Assembly (NCBI RefSeq): GCF_016745505.1
Contig: NZ_JAERUC010000103.1
Location: 1-64,000, forward strand
Reading direction: 5' to 3'
Length of the DNA stretch: 64,000 nucleotides
Origin: Streptomyces silvae
GTDB taxonomy: Bacteria; Actinomycetota; Actinomycetes; Streptomycetales; Streptomycetaceae
Under the pieces are notes generated by a model that saw only the letters and a program-made list of their open reading frames with translations, had not been told where the DNA came from and did no database searches. Below, piece by piece: positions 27,029 to 35,002 of this stretch. Within the stretch, counting starts at the first letter, position 1, and the number at the start of each line of letters is the position of its first letter. A program made the position numbers and the translations under genes.

Positions 27029-27835
27029 CTACCGTCGGTGCGGCCTGGAGAGATGGAGCTGAGCGTAGAGCCAGCCGTCCTCCTCCAGCCCGCGCGCGTC
27101 GACACCGGCCGCGGCCAGGCTGTCCAGGACACCCCGTTGTTCCTCCGGGCCCGCGAACCGGCGCTGCTTGAAGACCTCGTCGACCCGGACCGTCCGGTAG
27201 CCCAGCTCGTCGAGGGCGGCCTCGACGGGGTCGAAGGGGAACATCCGCAGCACGAAGTGCGCCATCCAGGGGAGGCGGCCGTCCTGCGCGCGCACCACCC
27301 GGGTCAGGGTGCGCTCGGTGACGTAGCCGATGCAGCCGGTCGAGATCACCAGGTCGGTCCCGGCGAGCCGGTCGCGCTGCTCGGGGGTGGGGTCGTACGC
27401 CTCCAGGTCGGCGTTGACGGTGTCGTCGAGGAACCCGGCCTCGCGCGCGTAGGCCAGCGCACTGGTGGAGGCGTCCAGGCCGGTGAAGCGCAGGGGGTGC
27501 GCGGGGCTGCGGGAGCGGGAGAGGTCGCGGTCGCGCTCCAGGAGTGCGGCGCGGGAGGCCGGGGCGCTGCCGTCGTAGCGTGCGTACAGCTCGTCCATCG
27601 TGGCGTCGTACTTGAGCAGGGCGGCGTTGATCCCGTACGAGCAGCCGATGTCCAGGACGCGGGGGACGGCGACCCGTTCGGTCTCCCGGTACTCCTTGAT
27701 GAGCTTGTCGAACCAGGGCTTGGCCAGCTGCGGGACGCGGTAGCCGAGCGGGCGGAGCACCTGGAAGTACGTACGGGGGTCGGGCGCGGTGTAGATGTGG
27801 TCCAGCGAGACTTTTCCGGACGCGTCGAGACGCAA
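27029..27835 (-). CDS. class I SAM-dependent methyltransferase
   Basis: 268-aa protein with a clear AdoMet motif I, RVLDIGCSYGINAALL (residues about 59-74), motif II FTGLDAS, and TDLVISTGCIGYVTE as post-motif. The N-terminus (DHIYTAPDPRTYFQVLRPLG) is a family-specific extension. The substrate is not deducible. The TTG start at 27835 has GAGGAGA 7 nt upstream. It lies 38 bp upstream of the acyltransferase gene and 54 bp downstream of the oxygenase gene on the same strand, so the three form one operon. Confidence 0.8.
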   Translation of the reverse strand: MRLDASGKVSLDHIYTAPDPRTYFQVLRPLGYRVPQLAKPWFDKLIKEYRETERVAVPRVLDIGCSYGINAALLKYDATMDELYARYDGSAPASRAALLERDRDLSRSRSPAHPLRFTGLDASTSALAYAREAGFLDDTVNADLEAYDPTPEQRDRLAGTDLVISTGCIGYVTERTLTRVVRAQDGRLPWMAHFVLRMFPFDPVEAALDELGYRTVRVDEVFKQRRFAGPEEQRGVLDSLAAAGVDARGLEEDGWLYAQLHLSRPHRR

Positions 27836-27889
27836 GGGGCTTCTCCTCGGTGGGGCGCGTAGCAGGGCCGGGAACCGTTCGCCGGTGCT

Positions 27890-28759
27890 CTAGTCCAGCA
27901 GCTGGTCGCCCCGTACGGCGCGGCCCTCCGCGGCCAGGTGTTCGGGCAGGACGCGGCCGAAGAGCTGCCGGGTGCGGGACACGCTCCCGATGACGCCGGG
28001 GCGCTCGCTGTAGGCGAAGATCGCGCTGTGGCGGGCCCGGTCGCCGCGGACGGGGCTGACCCGGTGCAGCGAGTAGCGGCCCTTGAACAGCTGGAGGTCG
28101 CCCGGGCGCAGCGGCAGGCGCTCGGGCTGCCGTGCGCCGGTACCGTCCAGGACACCGCGGACGTCGTCGAAGCGCTCGTCCTCGGCGGACCTGATGTTCG
28201 GGCAGTACTCGAAGGAGCCGCCCTCGCGCGCCTCCTGGGTCAGCATGCTGACCGTGTACTCGTTGGTGTCGAAGTGCCAGGGGTGCTCCATACCCGGCCG
28301 TACGACGTTGAGCACGAGCCCGGAGAGCGGGTCGGCGAGCTCGTACAGGCGGGGCAGCCCGAAGCAGTCGGCGACGAAGCGCTGGAAGGACTCGTGGGCG
28401 TAGAGCCTGCCGATGAGGGTGTCGGAGGGGATGCGGTCGCGGGCGACGAAGGCGTTGCCGCGCTCGAAGGTGCGCCGGCCGGGGTGGTCATCGGGCAGGT
28501 CCGCGTCCACGTCGATGTTGTAGACGTTGACCGTCTCGACGTCGAAGTACGCGTCCGGGGCGAGGGCGGCGCACTCCTGTCGCAGGACCTCCTGGAGCGA
28601 GGGCCGGATGAAGTCCGGCAGTACGGTGCACCCGACCTCGGCCAGTTCGCGTCTGGCCCGCGCGACGACGGCGCGGGTTTCGGTGTGCCCGGGGTCCGAC
28701 AGGGGGTAGTTGTCCGTGTCGACCACCTGGTCGAGCGTGATGGCTTGCAGAGTGCTCAT
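27890..28759 (-). CDS. 2-oxoglutarate/Fe(II)-dependent oxygenase
   Basis: 289-aa oxygenase with a complete facial triad: His162-x-Asp164 in PWHFDTNEYTVSM and His232 in RYSLHRVSPVRGD, with Arg239 or Arg242 as the 2-oxoglutarate anchor. The surroundings (GGSFEYCPNIR) resemble the ArpA/BesD-like group acting on free basic amino acids, but BesD-type halogenases replace the Asp by Gly; the Asp here predicts hydroxylation. The ATG at 28759 has GGAGAGGG upstream. It heads the operon with the methyltransferase and the acyltransferase. The group resemblance is from memory and should be treated as moderate. Confidence 0.78.
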   Translation of the reverse strand: MSTLQAITLDQVVDTDNYPLSDPGHTETRAVVARARRELAEVGCTVLPDFIRPSLQEVLRQECAALAPDAYFDVETVNVYNIDVDADLPDDHPGRRTFERGNAFVARDRIPSDTLIGRLYAHESFQRFVADCFGLPRLYELADPLSGLVLNVVRPGMEHPWHFDTNEYTVSMLTQEAREGGSFEYCPNIRSAEDERFDDVRGVLDGTGARQPERLPLRPGDLQLFKGRYSLHRVSPVRGDRARHSAIFAYSERPGVIGSVSRTRQLFGRVLPEHLAAEGRAVRGDQLLD

Positions 28760-28838
28760 CTGACCCTCTCCGCGCACATGTCGGTAACTCAACTGGCGAG
28801 TAACAGAGTTGAAGTTCCCACAGGCCCGCTGCGTTGTC

Positions 28839-28852
28839 TGTGACACGTCACA
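28839..28852. promoter_or_regulatory. palindromic site upstream of the oxygenase operon
   Basis: TGTGAC-AC-GTCACA, 6-bp arms, 80 bp before the oxygenase start. It resembles a CRP half-site pair (TGTGA...TCACA) but with a 4-bp instead of 6-bp spacer. It is the only obvious regulator site for the operon. Confidence 0.4.
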
Positions 28853-28921
28853 CTTCCCGAGCACGCGCACGGTGGCCAGAGGACCTTTCCGGCCGCGCCC
28901 CGGCTCCCGCGGGCCGCCGCG

Positions 28922-29728
28922 TCAGCCGAGCTCGATCACCGGGCGCACGAGGAAGTCCTCGAACATGTCCTCCCCTTCGGGCCCGCCGAGGAATTCCGCC
29001 GTGGCCGGATTGTGGTTGGCGGTGGCCAGCGGCAGCCATTCGAGCAGCGAGCCGTAGCCCCCGCAGACCGCCTCTCCCCCGTCGCCGCCGTAGACGGATC
29101 CCGGGTCCGAGGTCATCTCGGCGCTGTCGTAGACGTCGTACGCGAGGTGCAGCCCGAAGGCGTTCGGCAGCTGGTGCGGGCCCGCGCCCGGGCCGTAGGG
29201 AGGCGTGCCCGCCGGGTAGCCGTCGCCCCAGCGGAACAGGGTGCGGGCGCCGGCTCCGCAGGCGTGCTCCCATTCGTCGGGGTGGGGCATCCGCAGGCCC
29301 TGCGCCGCGAGCAACGCGGGTATGAGGGCGGGGACTTCGGGGAGCTTCCTGGGCTCCACCGCCATCAGCACGGTGGGCAGGGTCACCGTGCGCGGCGGGG
29401 TCATGACCTGTGCGAGATGGGCGCGGAGGTCGGCGTCGAAGCCGAAGCCGCCCGCGAGGCTCTCCTCGCGGTAGGAGGCGAGCTGTTCGGGAAGCGGCTG
29501 CCAGGCGTCCACGTCGAAGCCGACGGTCACCTCTCCCCCGGGGACCAGGGCATACCGCTCGCCGGCCCGCTCGATCACGGCGCGGTGCCGGTCGCCGCCG
29601 GGGTGCGGGCGGGTGTCCAGCCCGAGGAGCCGCCCGCCGGCCCGGCGGGCGGCCTCATCCGCGTGACGCGTGGCGGTGGCCGCGTCCAGGGCGGACCAGC
29701 GGGCGAAGGTCAGGTCGGCGAGAGACAT
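28922..29728 (-). CDS. FGE-sulfatase (formylglycine-generating enzyme-like) domain protein
   Basis: 268-aa protein whose middle carries the fold signature LRMPHPDEWEHACGAGARTLFRWGD, followed by NAFGLHL, as in the FGE/SUMF1, EgtB and PvdO families. The Cys pair used by true FGE is not evident, and no sulfatase gene is near, so a sulfatase-activating role is not supported. The ATG at 29728 starts MSLADLTFARWSALDAATA. It lies 162 bp upstream of the oxygenase gene on the same strand and might belong to the same pathway, but the gap contains a probable promoter. Confidence 0.65.
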   Translation of the reverse strand: MSLADLTFARWSALDAATATRHADEAARRAGGRLLGLDTRPHPGGDRHRAVIERAGERYALVPGGEVTVGFDVDAWQPLPEQLASYREESLAGGFGFDADLRAHLAQVMTPPRTVTLPTVLMAVEPRKLPEVPALIPALLAAQGLRMPHPDEWEHACGAGARTLFRWGDGYPAGTPPYGPGAGPHQLPNAFGLHLAYDVYDSAEMTSDPGSVYGGDGGEAVCGGYGSLLEWLPLATANHNPATAEFLGGPEGEDMFEDFLVRPVIELG

Positions 29729-29803
29729 GGCGCGCAGTCTCGCACCCGTCCCGCGCGGCGGGGCCCGCGCCCCCGGCTGCTCCGGGGACGCGGGCCGGCC
29801 GGG

Positions 29804-30073
29804 TCAGCGGCCGTAGCGGATCAGGGCGCGGACCATGCGGCAGGTGGTGTCGGACGGCGGGTGGATGGCGAGGCGGTCGGCCGCCGCGCGGATACGGGCG
29901 TTGTCGGCGCTCGACGGCTGGTACACCCCGGTGTCGAGCAGGGCTATCGCCAGGCGCATGGCCTTGAGCCGGCGGTTGTGCGAGACGTACCACTCGCGGG
30001 GCCGGCCCGCGGGGAGCGGCTTCTTCCGCAGGGGCTTGTGGAGCGGCTGGGTCGTGACTGTGGCGACGGCCAT
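29804..30073 (-). CDS. small conserved hypothetical protein
   Basis: 89-aa basic protein (QPLHKPLRKKPLPAGRPREW; ending RMVRALIRYGR). No domain, membrane helix or signal recognised. The ATG at 30073 has a perfect AGGAGG 6 nt upstream, which decides against an in-frame TTG at 30079. The regular alternation of charged and hydrophobic residues and the strong ribosome site support a real gene. Confidence 0.65.
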   Translation of the reverse strand: MAVATVTTQPLHKPLRKKPLPAGRPREWYVSHNRRLKAMRLAIALLDTGVYQPSSADNARIRAAADRLAIHPPSDTTCRMVRALIRYGR

Positions 30074-30192
30074 CGGCAACCTCCTGGCACGGTGGTGGAA
30101 CCCTCACGAACTCCCTCCATTCTACTGCCCCGCACTGACAATCGCCCCTGGCCAGAGGCCTTTTGAGGGGTCACTCGCGTACCCTGGGCCCC

Positions 30193-30369
30193 ATGGACCG
30201 CCGCCGGGTGCTGCTCGCGGTCACCGCGTCGGCGGTGGAGCGGGGGCAGGAGTTCTTCGGTCGTCCCCTGGCCCGGATGACCGAGCTGCTGGGGACGTTC
30301 GACCGGCGGGAGGCCGCTGCCGTCCGGCGCTTCCTCCTGGAGGCCCACACGGCGCTCACCGAGAAGTAG
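30193..30369 (+). CDS. small hypothetical protein, MarR C-terminus-like
   Basis: 58-aa product (MDRRRVLLAVTASAVERGQE...). The second half (ARMTELLGTFDRREAAAVRRF) resembles the dimerisation helices at the end of MarR regulators, but no DNA-binding part exists upstream. TACCCT (30180-30185) lies 7 nt before the ATG, matching the leaderless pattern of other genes here, which favours expression. It is a possible regulator remnant. Confidence 0.5.
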   Translation: MDRRRVLLAVTASAVERGQEFFGRPLARMTELLGTFDRREAAAVRRFLLEAHTALTEK

Positions 30370-30394
30370 CGGCCCCGCCCCTCGCGCCCTCCCT

Positions 30395-31318
30395 TCACGC
30401 CGGGCCGAGCGCGGCCTCCGCCCGGGCGAGCACCTCGGTGAGCTGCAGCCCGAACCGTGCGTCGCAGGGGTGCGCCACCCCCGTACGCGCCGCGTCGGCC
30501 AGCGCGTCCACGGCCGCCGCGAACGCGCCGAGCGCGTCGCCGCCGCCCGGGGGCAGGGCCGACACCCCCCGCTCACCCCGGAATTCGACCTCGGTGCCGG
30601 TCGCGGCCTCCGGCGCGTCCAGGGCGAGTGTCACCGTGCTGGACGCCCCCGAGGTGTGGCGCAGCAGCAGATGCGCGGCGTCGGACGGGCCCCGGGCCGC
30701 GACCACCTCGGTCACGTCGCCCAGGACCGGGATCAGGACCGACAGCGCGTGCGGGCCGCAGTCCCAGAGGCCGCCCTTCTCGCGGCGCCAGGGCGAGGCG
30801 GCGAACTCGTTGCCGGTGCCCGGGGCCCAGAGGGCGGCGAGCCACTGGGCGCGGGCCGTGAACCAGCCGCCCGCCTCGGCCTGCTCGGCGATCCAGCCGG
30901 CCGTGCCCTCGGCGAACCGCAGCGTGCAGAAGACCACGGAGGCGACCTGGGCCCGCCCGGCGGCGTCGGCGACCTCACGCGCGCCGGCCACGGTGGTGGC
31001 GACCGGTTTGTCGAGCAGGAGGTGGCGTCCGGCCTCGGCGGCACGCACGGCCAGCGGCGCCTGGACGTCCGGCGGCACGGCGAACGCCACCGCGTCGCTC
31101 GCGGCCACGAGCGCGTCGAAGCCCGCCTCGCCGGTGTACGCGTCGGTGCCGTGGGCGGCGGCCAGCGCCTCGGCCGCTTCGGGGCGGCGGCCCCAGACAC
31201 CGCTCAGTACGGCACCGGGGTGGGCGGCGAGGGCGGGGGCATGGGTCAGGCGCGCCCACGGGCCCGCCCCGACGAGGCCGACCCGCAGCGGCGCGGCGGA
31301 AACTGGAGGTGTGGTCAT
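30395..31318 (-). CDS. Gfo/Idh/MocA family oxidoreductase
   Basis: 307-aa NAD(P)-dependent dehydrogenase. N-terminal Rossmann GLVGAGPWARLTHAPAL (residues 14-30), the DKPVATTVAGARE motif with catalytic Lys, and the C-terminal domain with GLWDCGPHALSVLIPVLG where the conserved D-x-x-x-H is seen. Substrates are usually sugars, inositols or bile pigments; none is suggested here. The ATG at 31318 is divergent from glnII, whose GlnR box lies 120 bp away. Confidence 0.85.
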   Translation of the reverse strand: MTTPPVSAAPLRVGLVGAGPWARLTHAPALAAHPGAVLSGVWGRRPEAAEALAAAHGTDAYTGEAGFDALVAASDAVAFAVPPDVQAPLAVRAAEAGRHLLLDKPVATTVAGAREVADAAGRAQVASVVFCTLRFAEGTAGWIAEQAEAGGWFTARAQWLAALWAPGTGNEFAASPWRREKGGLWDCGPHALSVLIPVLGDVTEVVAARGPSDAAHLLLRHTSGASSTVTLALDAPEAATGTEVEFRGERGVSALPPGGGDALGAFAAAVDALADAARTGVAHPCDARFGLQLTEVLARAEAALGPA

Positions 31319-31438
31319 GGCGCCAGTCTGCCCGGCCCGGTGCGACGGTGCGACGGTGCGGAACGTATCCAGTACGACGCAGGGTGAGACGCCCCCCGGC
31401 GGCGGGGACCTGCTGCCCGGTACGCCCGCGAAACGTCG

Positions 31439-31476
31439 GTAACACCGGGTTCACATTCGGGCAACGGACGGGAAAT
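31439..31476 (+). promoter_or_regulatory. GlnR box at the glnII promoter
   Basis: GTAAC (31439), TTCAC (31450), GCAAC (31461), GAAAT (31472): four half-sites at exact 11-bp steps, the GlnR layout. It ends 54 bp before the glnII start. Confidence 0.78.
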
Positions 31477-31530
31477 CGCGCCTTGCCAAGCTGCGCACAT
31501 AGACCGCAGCACCCGCAAAGGATGGCGTCC

Positions 31531-32565
31531 GTGACGTTCAAGGCTGAGTACATCTGGATCGACGGCACCGAGCCGACCGCCAAGCTTCGCTCCAAGACGA
31601 AGATCATGGCCGGCAGCCCCGCGCAGGGTGTGGCGGATCTGCCCATCTGGGGCTTCGACGGTTCGAGCACCAACCAGGCCGAGGGCCACTCCTCCGACCG
31701 GGTCCTGAAGCCGGTCTTCGCCTGTCCGGACCCGATCCGCGGCGGCGACGACATCCTCGTCCTGTGCGAGGTCTTCAACATCGACATGACTCCGCACGAG
31801 TCCAACACCCGTGCCTCGCTGCGCCCGCTCGCCGAGCAGTTCGCGGGCCAGGAGCCGATCTTCGGCATCGAGCAGGAGTACACCTTCTTCGCCGGACACC
31901 GTCCGCTCGGCTTCCCCGAGGGCGGCTTCCCGGCCGCGCAGGGCGGCTACTACTGCGGTGTGGGCTCCGACGAGATCTTCGGCCGCGAGATCGTCGAGAA
32001 GCACCTCGACAACTGCCTGAAGGCGGGCCTCGCCATCTCCGGCATCAACGCCGAGGTCATGCCCGGCCAGTGGGAGTTCCAGGTCGGCCCGGTCTCGCCG
32101 CTGGAGGTCTCCGACCACCTGTGGATCGCCCGCTGGCTGCTCTACCGCACCGCCGAGGACTTCGACGTGTCCGCGACCCTGGACCCGAAGCCGGTCAAGG
32201 GCGACTGGAACGGCGCGGGCGCGCACACCAACTTCTCCACGAAGGCGATGCGCGAGGGCTACGACGCGATCATCACCGCGTGCGAGTCGCTCGGCGAGGG
32301 CTCCAAGCCGATGGACCACGTCAAGAACTACGGCGCGGGCATCGACGACCGTCTGACCGGTCTGCACGAGACCGCCCCGTGGAACGAGTACAGCTACGGC
32401 GTCTCCGACCGCGGCGCCTCGGTCCGTATCCCGTGGCAGGTCGAGCAGGACCGCAAGGGCTACATCGAGGACCGCCGCCCGAACGCCAACGTCGACCCGT
32501 ACGTGGTCACGCGGCTGATCGTCGACACCTGCTGCACCGCTCTGGAGAAGGCCGGCCAGGTCTGA
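31531..32565 (+). CDS. glnII: glutamine synthetase type II
   Basis: 344-aa eukaryote-like glutamine synthetase (octamer or decamer), heat-labile and not adenylylated. Signatures: WGFDGSSTNQAEGHSSDR near the N-terminus and the ATP motif KGDWNGAGAHTNFSTKAMR. The N-terminus MTFKAEYIWIDGTEP identifies the GTG at 31531 as start (AAAGGA 8 nt upstream); an in-frame ATG at 31522 would add three residues. It gives Streptomyces a second ammonia-assimilating enzyme beside GlnA, under GlnR control here. Confidence 0.97.
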   Translation: MTFKAEYIWIDGTEPTAKLRSKTKIMAGSPAQGVADLPIWGFDGSSTNQAEGHSSDRVLKPVFACPDPIRGGDDILVLCEVFNIDMTPHESNTRASLRPLAEQFAGQEPIFGIEQEYTFFAGHRPLGFPEGGFPAAQGGYYCGVGSDEIFGREIVEKHLDNCLKAGLAISGINAEVMPGQWEFQVGPVSPLEVSDHLWIARWLLYRTAEDFDVSATLDPKPVKGDWNGAGAHTNFSTKAMREGYDAIITACESLGEGSKPMDHVKNYGAGIDDRLTGLHETAPWNEYSYGVSDRGASVRIPWQVEQDRKGYIEDRRPNANVDPYVVTRLIVDTCCTALEKAGQV

Positions 32566-32583
32566 TCCCTCACCGGCCCGGCA

Positions 32584-32615
32584 CGGAGGGGCGTCCGCTC
32601 GCGGGCGCCCCTCCG
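32584..32615 (+). terminator. glnII terminator
   Basis: CGGAGGGGCG (32584-32593) pairs with CGCCCCTCCG (32606-32615); pairing continues inward with one wobble. Starts 18 nt after the stop. Confidence 0.78.
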
Positions 32616-32724
32616 GCCTGTCCGGCCGGTACGGAAGGGGAGCGTGAGGAACCTGACACAGGGGTCCGTATCGACGGGTGAGAGAACACTGCTGCGCGAC
32701 GCCGATGTCTGCTTCAATGGGGGC

Positions 32725-32844
32725 ATGGCCAGCTTCCAGTACATCGCGTCGGGTCGCAGCGACCTCGAGCCGTTCTGGCCCTCCCGTCAGCACCATGACT
32801 TCGACCGGGTGTGTTGCCGCGCGTGGAACGCGCAGGCCCTCTAA
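32725..32844 (+). CDS. 39-aa putative leader peptide with Cys-Cys-Arg
   Basis: Short reading frame MASFQYIASG... ending in QHHDFDRVCCRAWNAQAL and TAA. TTCAAT (32713-32718) lies 6 nt before the ATG, the leaderless pattern. It ends 78 bp before a winged-helix regulator gene. Streptomyces use short upstream peptides with tandem Cys and Arg codons, translated from leaderless mRNAs, as attenuation sensors, often with an H-x-D stretch before the cysteines as here (HHDFDRVCC). The role is inferred; a precursor peptide of a natural product is less likely because no modifying enzyme is near. Confidence 0.6.
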   Translation: MASFQYIASGRSDLEPFWPSRQHHDFDRVCCRAWNAQAL

Positions 32845-32922
32845 AGCCGCATCACCCCGGCCTTCGGCCCGCGCGCACGACGTACGTCCTCGACGACTCC
32901 TCGCGCGAAAGAGCTGACCCTC

Positions 32923-33555
32923 ATGGCGAACACCCGTACCTTCTCCACCGCGTCCGCCGCCACCGCGGCGTCCGCGGTGCCCGCTGCGGCCACCACCACC
33001 GCCCGCACCCCGCTGTCCCCCAACCGCCGGCTGCGAGCCGTCGACCGTGACGAGGTCGTCGAGTTCCCGGACGTCGCCGGCTTCCTGCCGCCGGGCGCCA
33101 CCTGGCTGCCCGCACCCCAGCACACGCTGCCGGCCCTGCCGGGCCGGCCTCCGATGGTCGGCTACCTGGTGCTCGTGCCCGCCGACCAGCAGCCCGCCCT
33201 GGCCGGGGCCGTGGCCTCCGCCCAGCACCGGGAGCTCGTGCCGGAACAGGCGCCGCCCGGCACCGCCCCGGCAGGCGGTCCCGTGCGGATCGACTCCACC
33301 CGGCGCACCGCCGCCGTGGACGGCGTCACCCTCGACCTCACGTACCTCGAATTCGAGCTGCTGGCCCACCTGGTGGCGCACCCGCACCGGGTGCACACCC
33401 GCGACCAGCTGGTGACGACGGTCTGGGGATACGGACATGTGGGCGACGGCCGCACCGTCGACGTCCATGTGGCCCGGCTGCGCCGCAAGCTGGGTGCCGA
33501 GCACCGCCGGTCGATCCAGACCGTGCGGCGCGTGGGCTACAAGTACGCGCCCTGA
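32923..33555 (+). CDS. winged-helix (OmpR/PhoB-type) transcriptional regulator without receiver domain
   Basis: 210-aa protein. The C-terminal 90 residues are an OmpR-type winged helix (VTLDLTYLEFELLAHLVAHP, recognition helix VDVHVARLRRKLG, wing RVGYKYAP). The N-terminal 120 residues are Ala/Thr- and Pro-rich and have no phospho-acceptor Asp, so it is not a normal response regulator. No kinase is coupled to it; the two-component genes downstream have their own LuxR-type regulator. The ATG at 32923 has GAAAGAG upstream. The preceding leader peptide may set its expression. Confidence 0.85.
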   Translation: MANTRTFSTASAATAASAVPAAATTTARTPLSPNRRLRAVDRDEVVEFPDVAGFLPPGATWLPAPQHTLPALPGRPPMVGYLVLVPADQQPALAGAVASAQHRELVPEQAPPGTAPAGGPVRIDSTRRTAAVDGVTLDLTYLEFELLAHLVAHPHRVHTRDQLVTTVWGYGHVGDGRTVDVHVARLRRKLGAEHRRSIQTVRRVGYKYAP

Positions 33556-33575
33556 TCACACCGTGCTCGTGAGGG

Positions 33576-33603
33576 AGGCCCCGGGTTTCACCGCCCGGGG
33601 CCT
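33576..33603 (+). terminator. terminator after the winged-helix regulator
   Basis: AGGCCCCGGG (33576-33585) pairs with CCCGGGGCCT (33594-33603), 8-nt loop, 21 nt after the stop. Confidence 0.75.
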
Positions 33604-33736
33604 TCCCGCGTCCCGATGGTGGTGCCAGGTACACCCCCGGCCGGGTGGCGGAACGGCTGACGGCGGCCCCCTCCCGCAGGCGAGACTGGGTGCCGGACGG
33701 GGTCCGACGGGGGCCCGGTGAGGGGAGACCACCATC

Positions 33737-35002
33737 ATGAAATCGGCACAGGGCAGGGTACGGACGGCGCTGCTCACCGGCGGACGGGCGTTCGTCCTGT
33801 CCTTCGCGAGCATCGTGGGCTCGACCGTCCTCTTCGTCCTGTCGGTCCTCTCCGTCGTCTTCGTGGTGCTGGGTCTCGGGCTGGTCACCACCCCCTGGGT
33901 GACGGAGGCGGTGCGCAGGCACGCCAACCGGCGCCGGCTGCTGGCGGCGGAGTGGTCGGGCATCCGCATCCCGGTCCCCTACCGCCCGTTCCCGAAGGAC
34001 GTCCGCGCCGGCTTCACCGGGCAGGTCGAGCGCACCACGCTGCTGCTGAAGGACCCGGCGACCTGGCGGGACCTGCGGTGGCTGCTGCTCGACATGACGG
34101 CGGGCTACGTGCTGCTGGTCCTCACCTTCGCGCTGCTGGTCTACCCGCTGGAGGGGCTCGTCCTGGCGGCCGGACTGTGGCGGGTGTTCGAGGACAGCAC
34201 CTACTGGTACGGCTTCGTGCCGGTCAGCGGCCAGGGGACGGGGCTGGCCGCCGCGGCGCTCGGCGTCGCCCTCTTCCTCGTCGGCATGTGGGCGAGCGGG
34301 CCGCTGCTGCGGCTGCACTTCGTGCTCGCCCGCTCGGCGCTGTCACCCGCCCCGGGGGAACTCTCCGAGCGCATCGACCGGCTCACCGAGACCCGGCACG
34401 AGGCCGTGGACACGGCGGCGTCCGAACTGCGGCGCATCGAGCGGGACCTGCACGACGGGGCGCAGGCCCGGCTCGTCGCCATGGGCATGAACCTCGGCAC
34501 GATCGAGGCGCTCGTCGAGAAGGACCCGGCGGAGGCGAAGAAGCTGCTGGCGATGGCGCGTACGTCCTCCGCGGAGGCGCTGACCGAACTGCGTGACCTC
34601 GTACGGGGCATCCACCCGCCGGTGCTCGCCGAGCGCGGGCTGGGGGACGCGGTGAAGGCGCTGGCCCTGCGGCTGCCGGTGTCCTCGGAGGTGACCGTGG
34701 AGCTGCCCGGCCGGGCGGACGCCCCGGTCGAGTCGGCGGCGTACTTCGCGGTCAGCGAGACCCTGACGAACGTGGTGAAGCACGCGGAGGCCGACCGGCT
34801 GTGGGTGGACGTGCACCACGCCGACGGCATGCTGCGGATATCCGTCACGGACAACGGCAGGGGCGGAGCGTCCGTCGGAGGGGGTTCGGGACTGAGCGGG
34901 ATCGAACGCCGACTGGGTACATTCGACGGCGTACTGGCCGTCAGCAGCCCCGCGGGCGGTCCCACCATGGTGACCATGGAGATCCCTTGCGCGTTGTCCT
35001 AG
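33737..35002 (+). CDS. sensor histidine kinase (NarL/HisKA_3 type)
   Basis: 421-aa membrane kinase. Two hydrophobic pairs (about residues 15-55 and 113-205) flank an actinobacterial sensor region. The HisKA_3 dimerisation motif RRIERDLHDGAQARLVAMG contains the phospho-acceptor His239; the ATPase domain shows YFAVSETLTNVVKHA (N box) and SVTDNGRGGAS with GSGLSGIERR. The signal is unknown. The ATG at 33737 is preceded by GAGGGGAGA. Its last 16 nt overlap the response-regulator gene, so the pair is co-translated. Confidence 0.92.
   Translation: MKSAQGRVRTALLTGGRAFVLSFASIVGSTVLFVLSVLSVVFVVLGLGLVTTPWVTEAVRRHANRRRLLAAEWSGIRIPVPYRPFPKDVRAGFTGQVERTTLLLKDPATWRDLRWLLLDMTAGYVLLVLTFALLVYPLEGLVLAAGLWRVFEDSTYWYGFVPVSGQGTGLAAAALGVALFLVGMWASGPLLRLHFVLARSALSPAPGELSERIDRLTETRHEAVDTAASELRRIERDLHDGAQARLVAMGMNLGTIEALVEKDPAEAKKLLAMARTSSAEALTELRDLVRGIHPPVLAERGLGDAVKALALRLPVSSEVTVELPGRADAPVESAAYFAVSETLTNVVKHAEADRLWVDVHHADGMLRISVTDNGRGGASVGGGSGLSGIERRLGTFDGVLAVSSPAGGPTMVTMEIPCALS

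Noticed and set aside
27890..28759. Radical halogenase reading of the oxygenase
   Set aside because: The metal-binding Asp is present in HxD, which is incompatible with chloride coordination in the known halogenases.
28839..28852. CRP binding site
   Set aside because: The half-sites fit but the spacer is 4 bp instead of 6, so it is listed only as a palindrome of unknown specificity.
28922..29728. Sulfatase-activating formylglycine-generating enzyme
   Set aside because: No sulfatase nearby and the catalytic Cys pair is not evident; only the fold-level signature is supported.
30193..30369. Complete MarR regulator
   Set aside because: Only a C-terminal-like helix pair is present; no DNA-binding part exists in any frame upstream.
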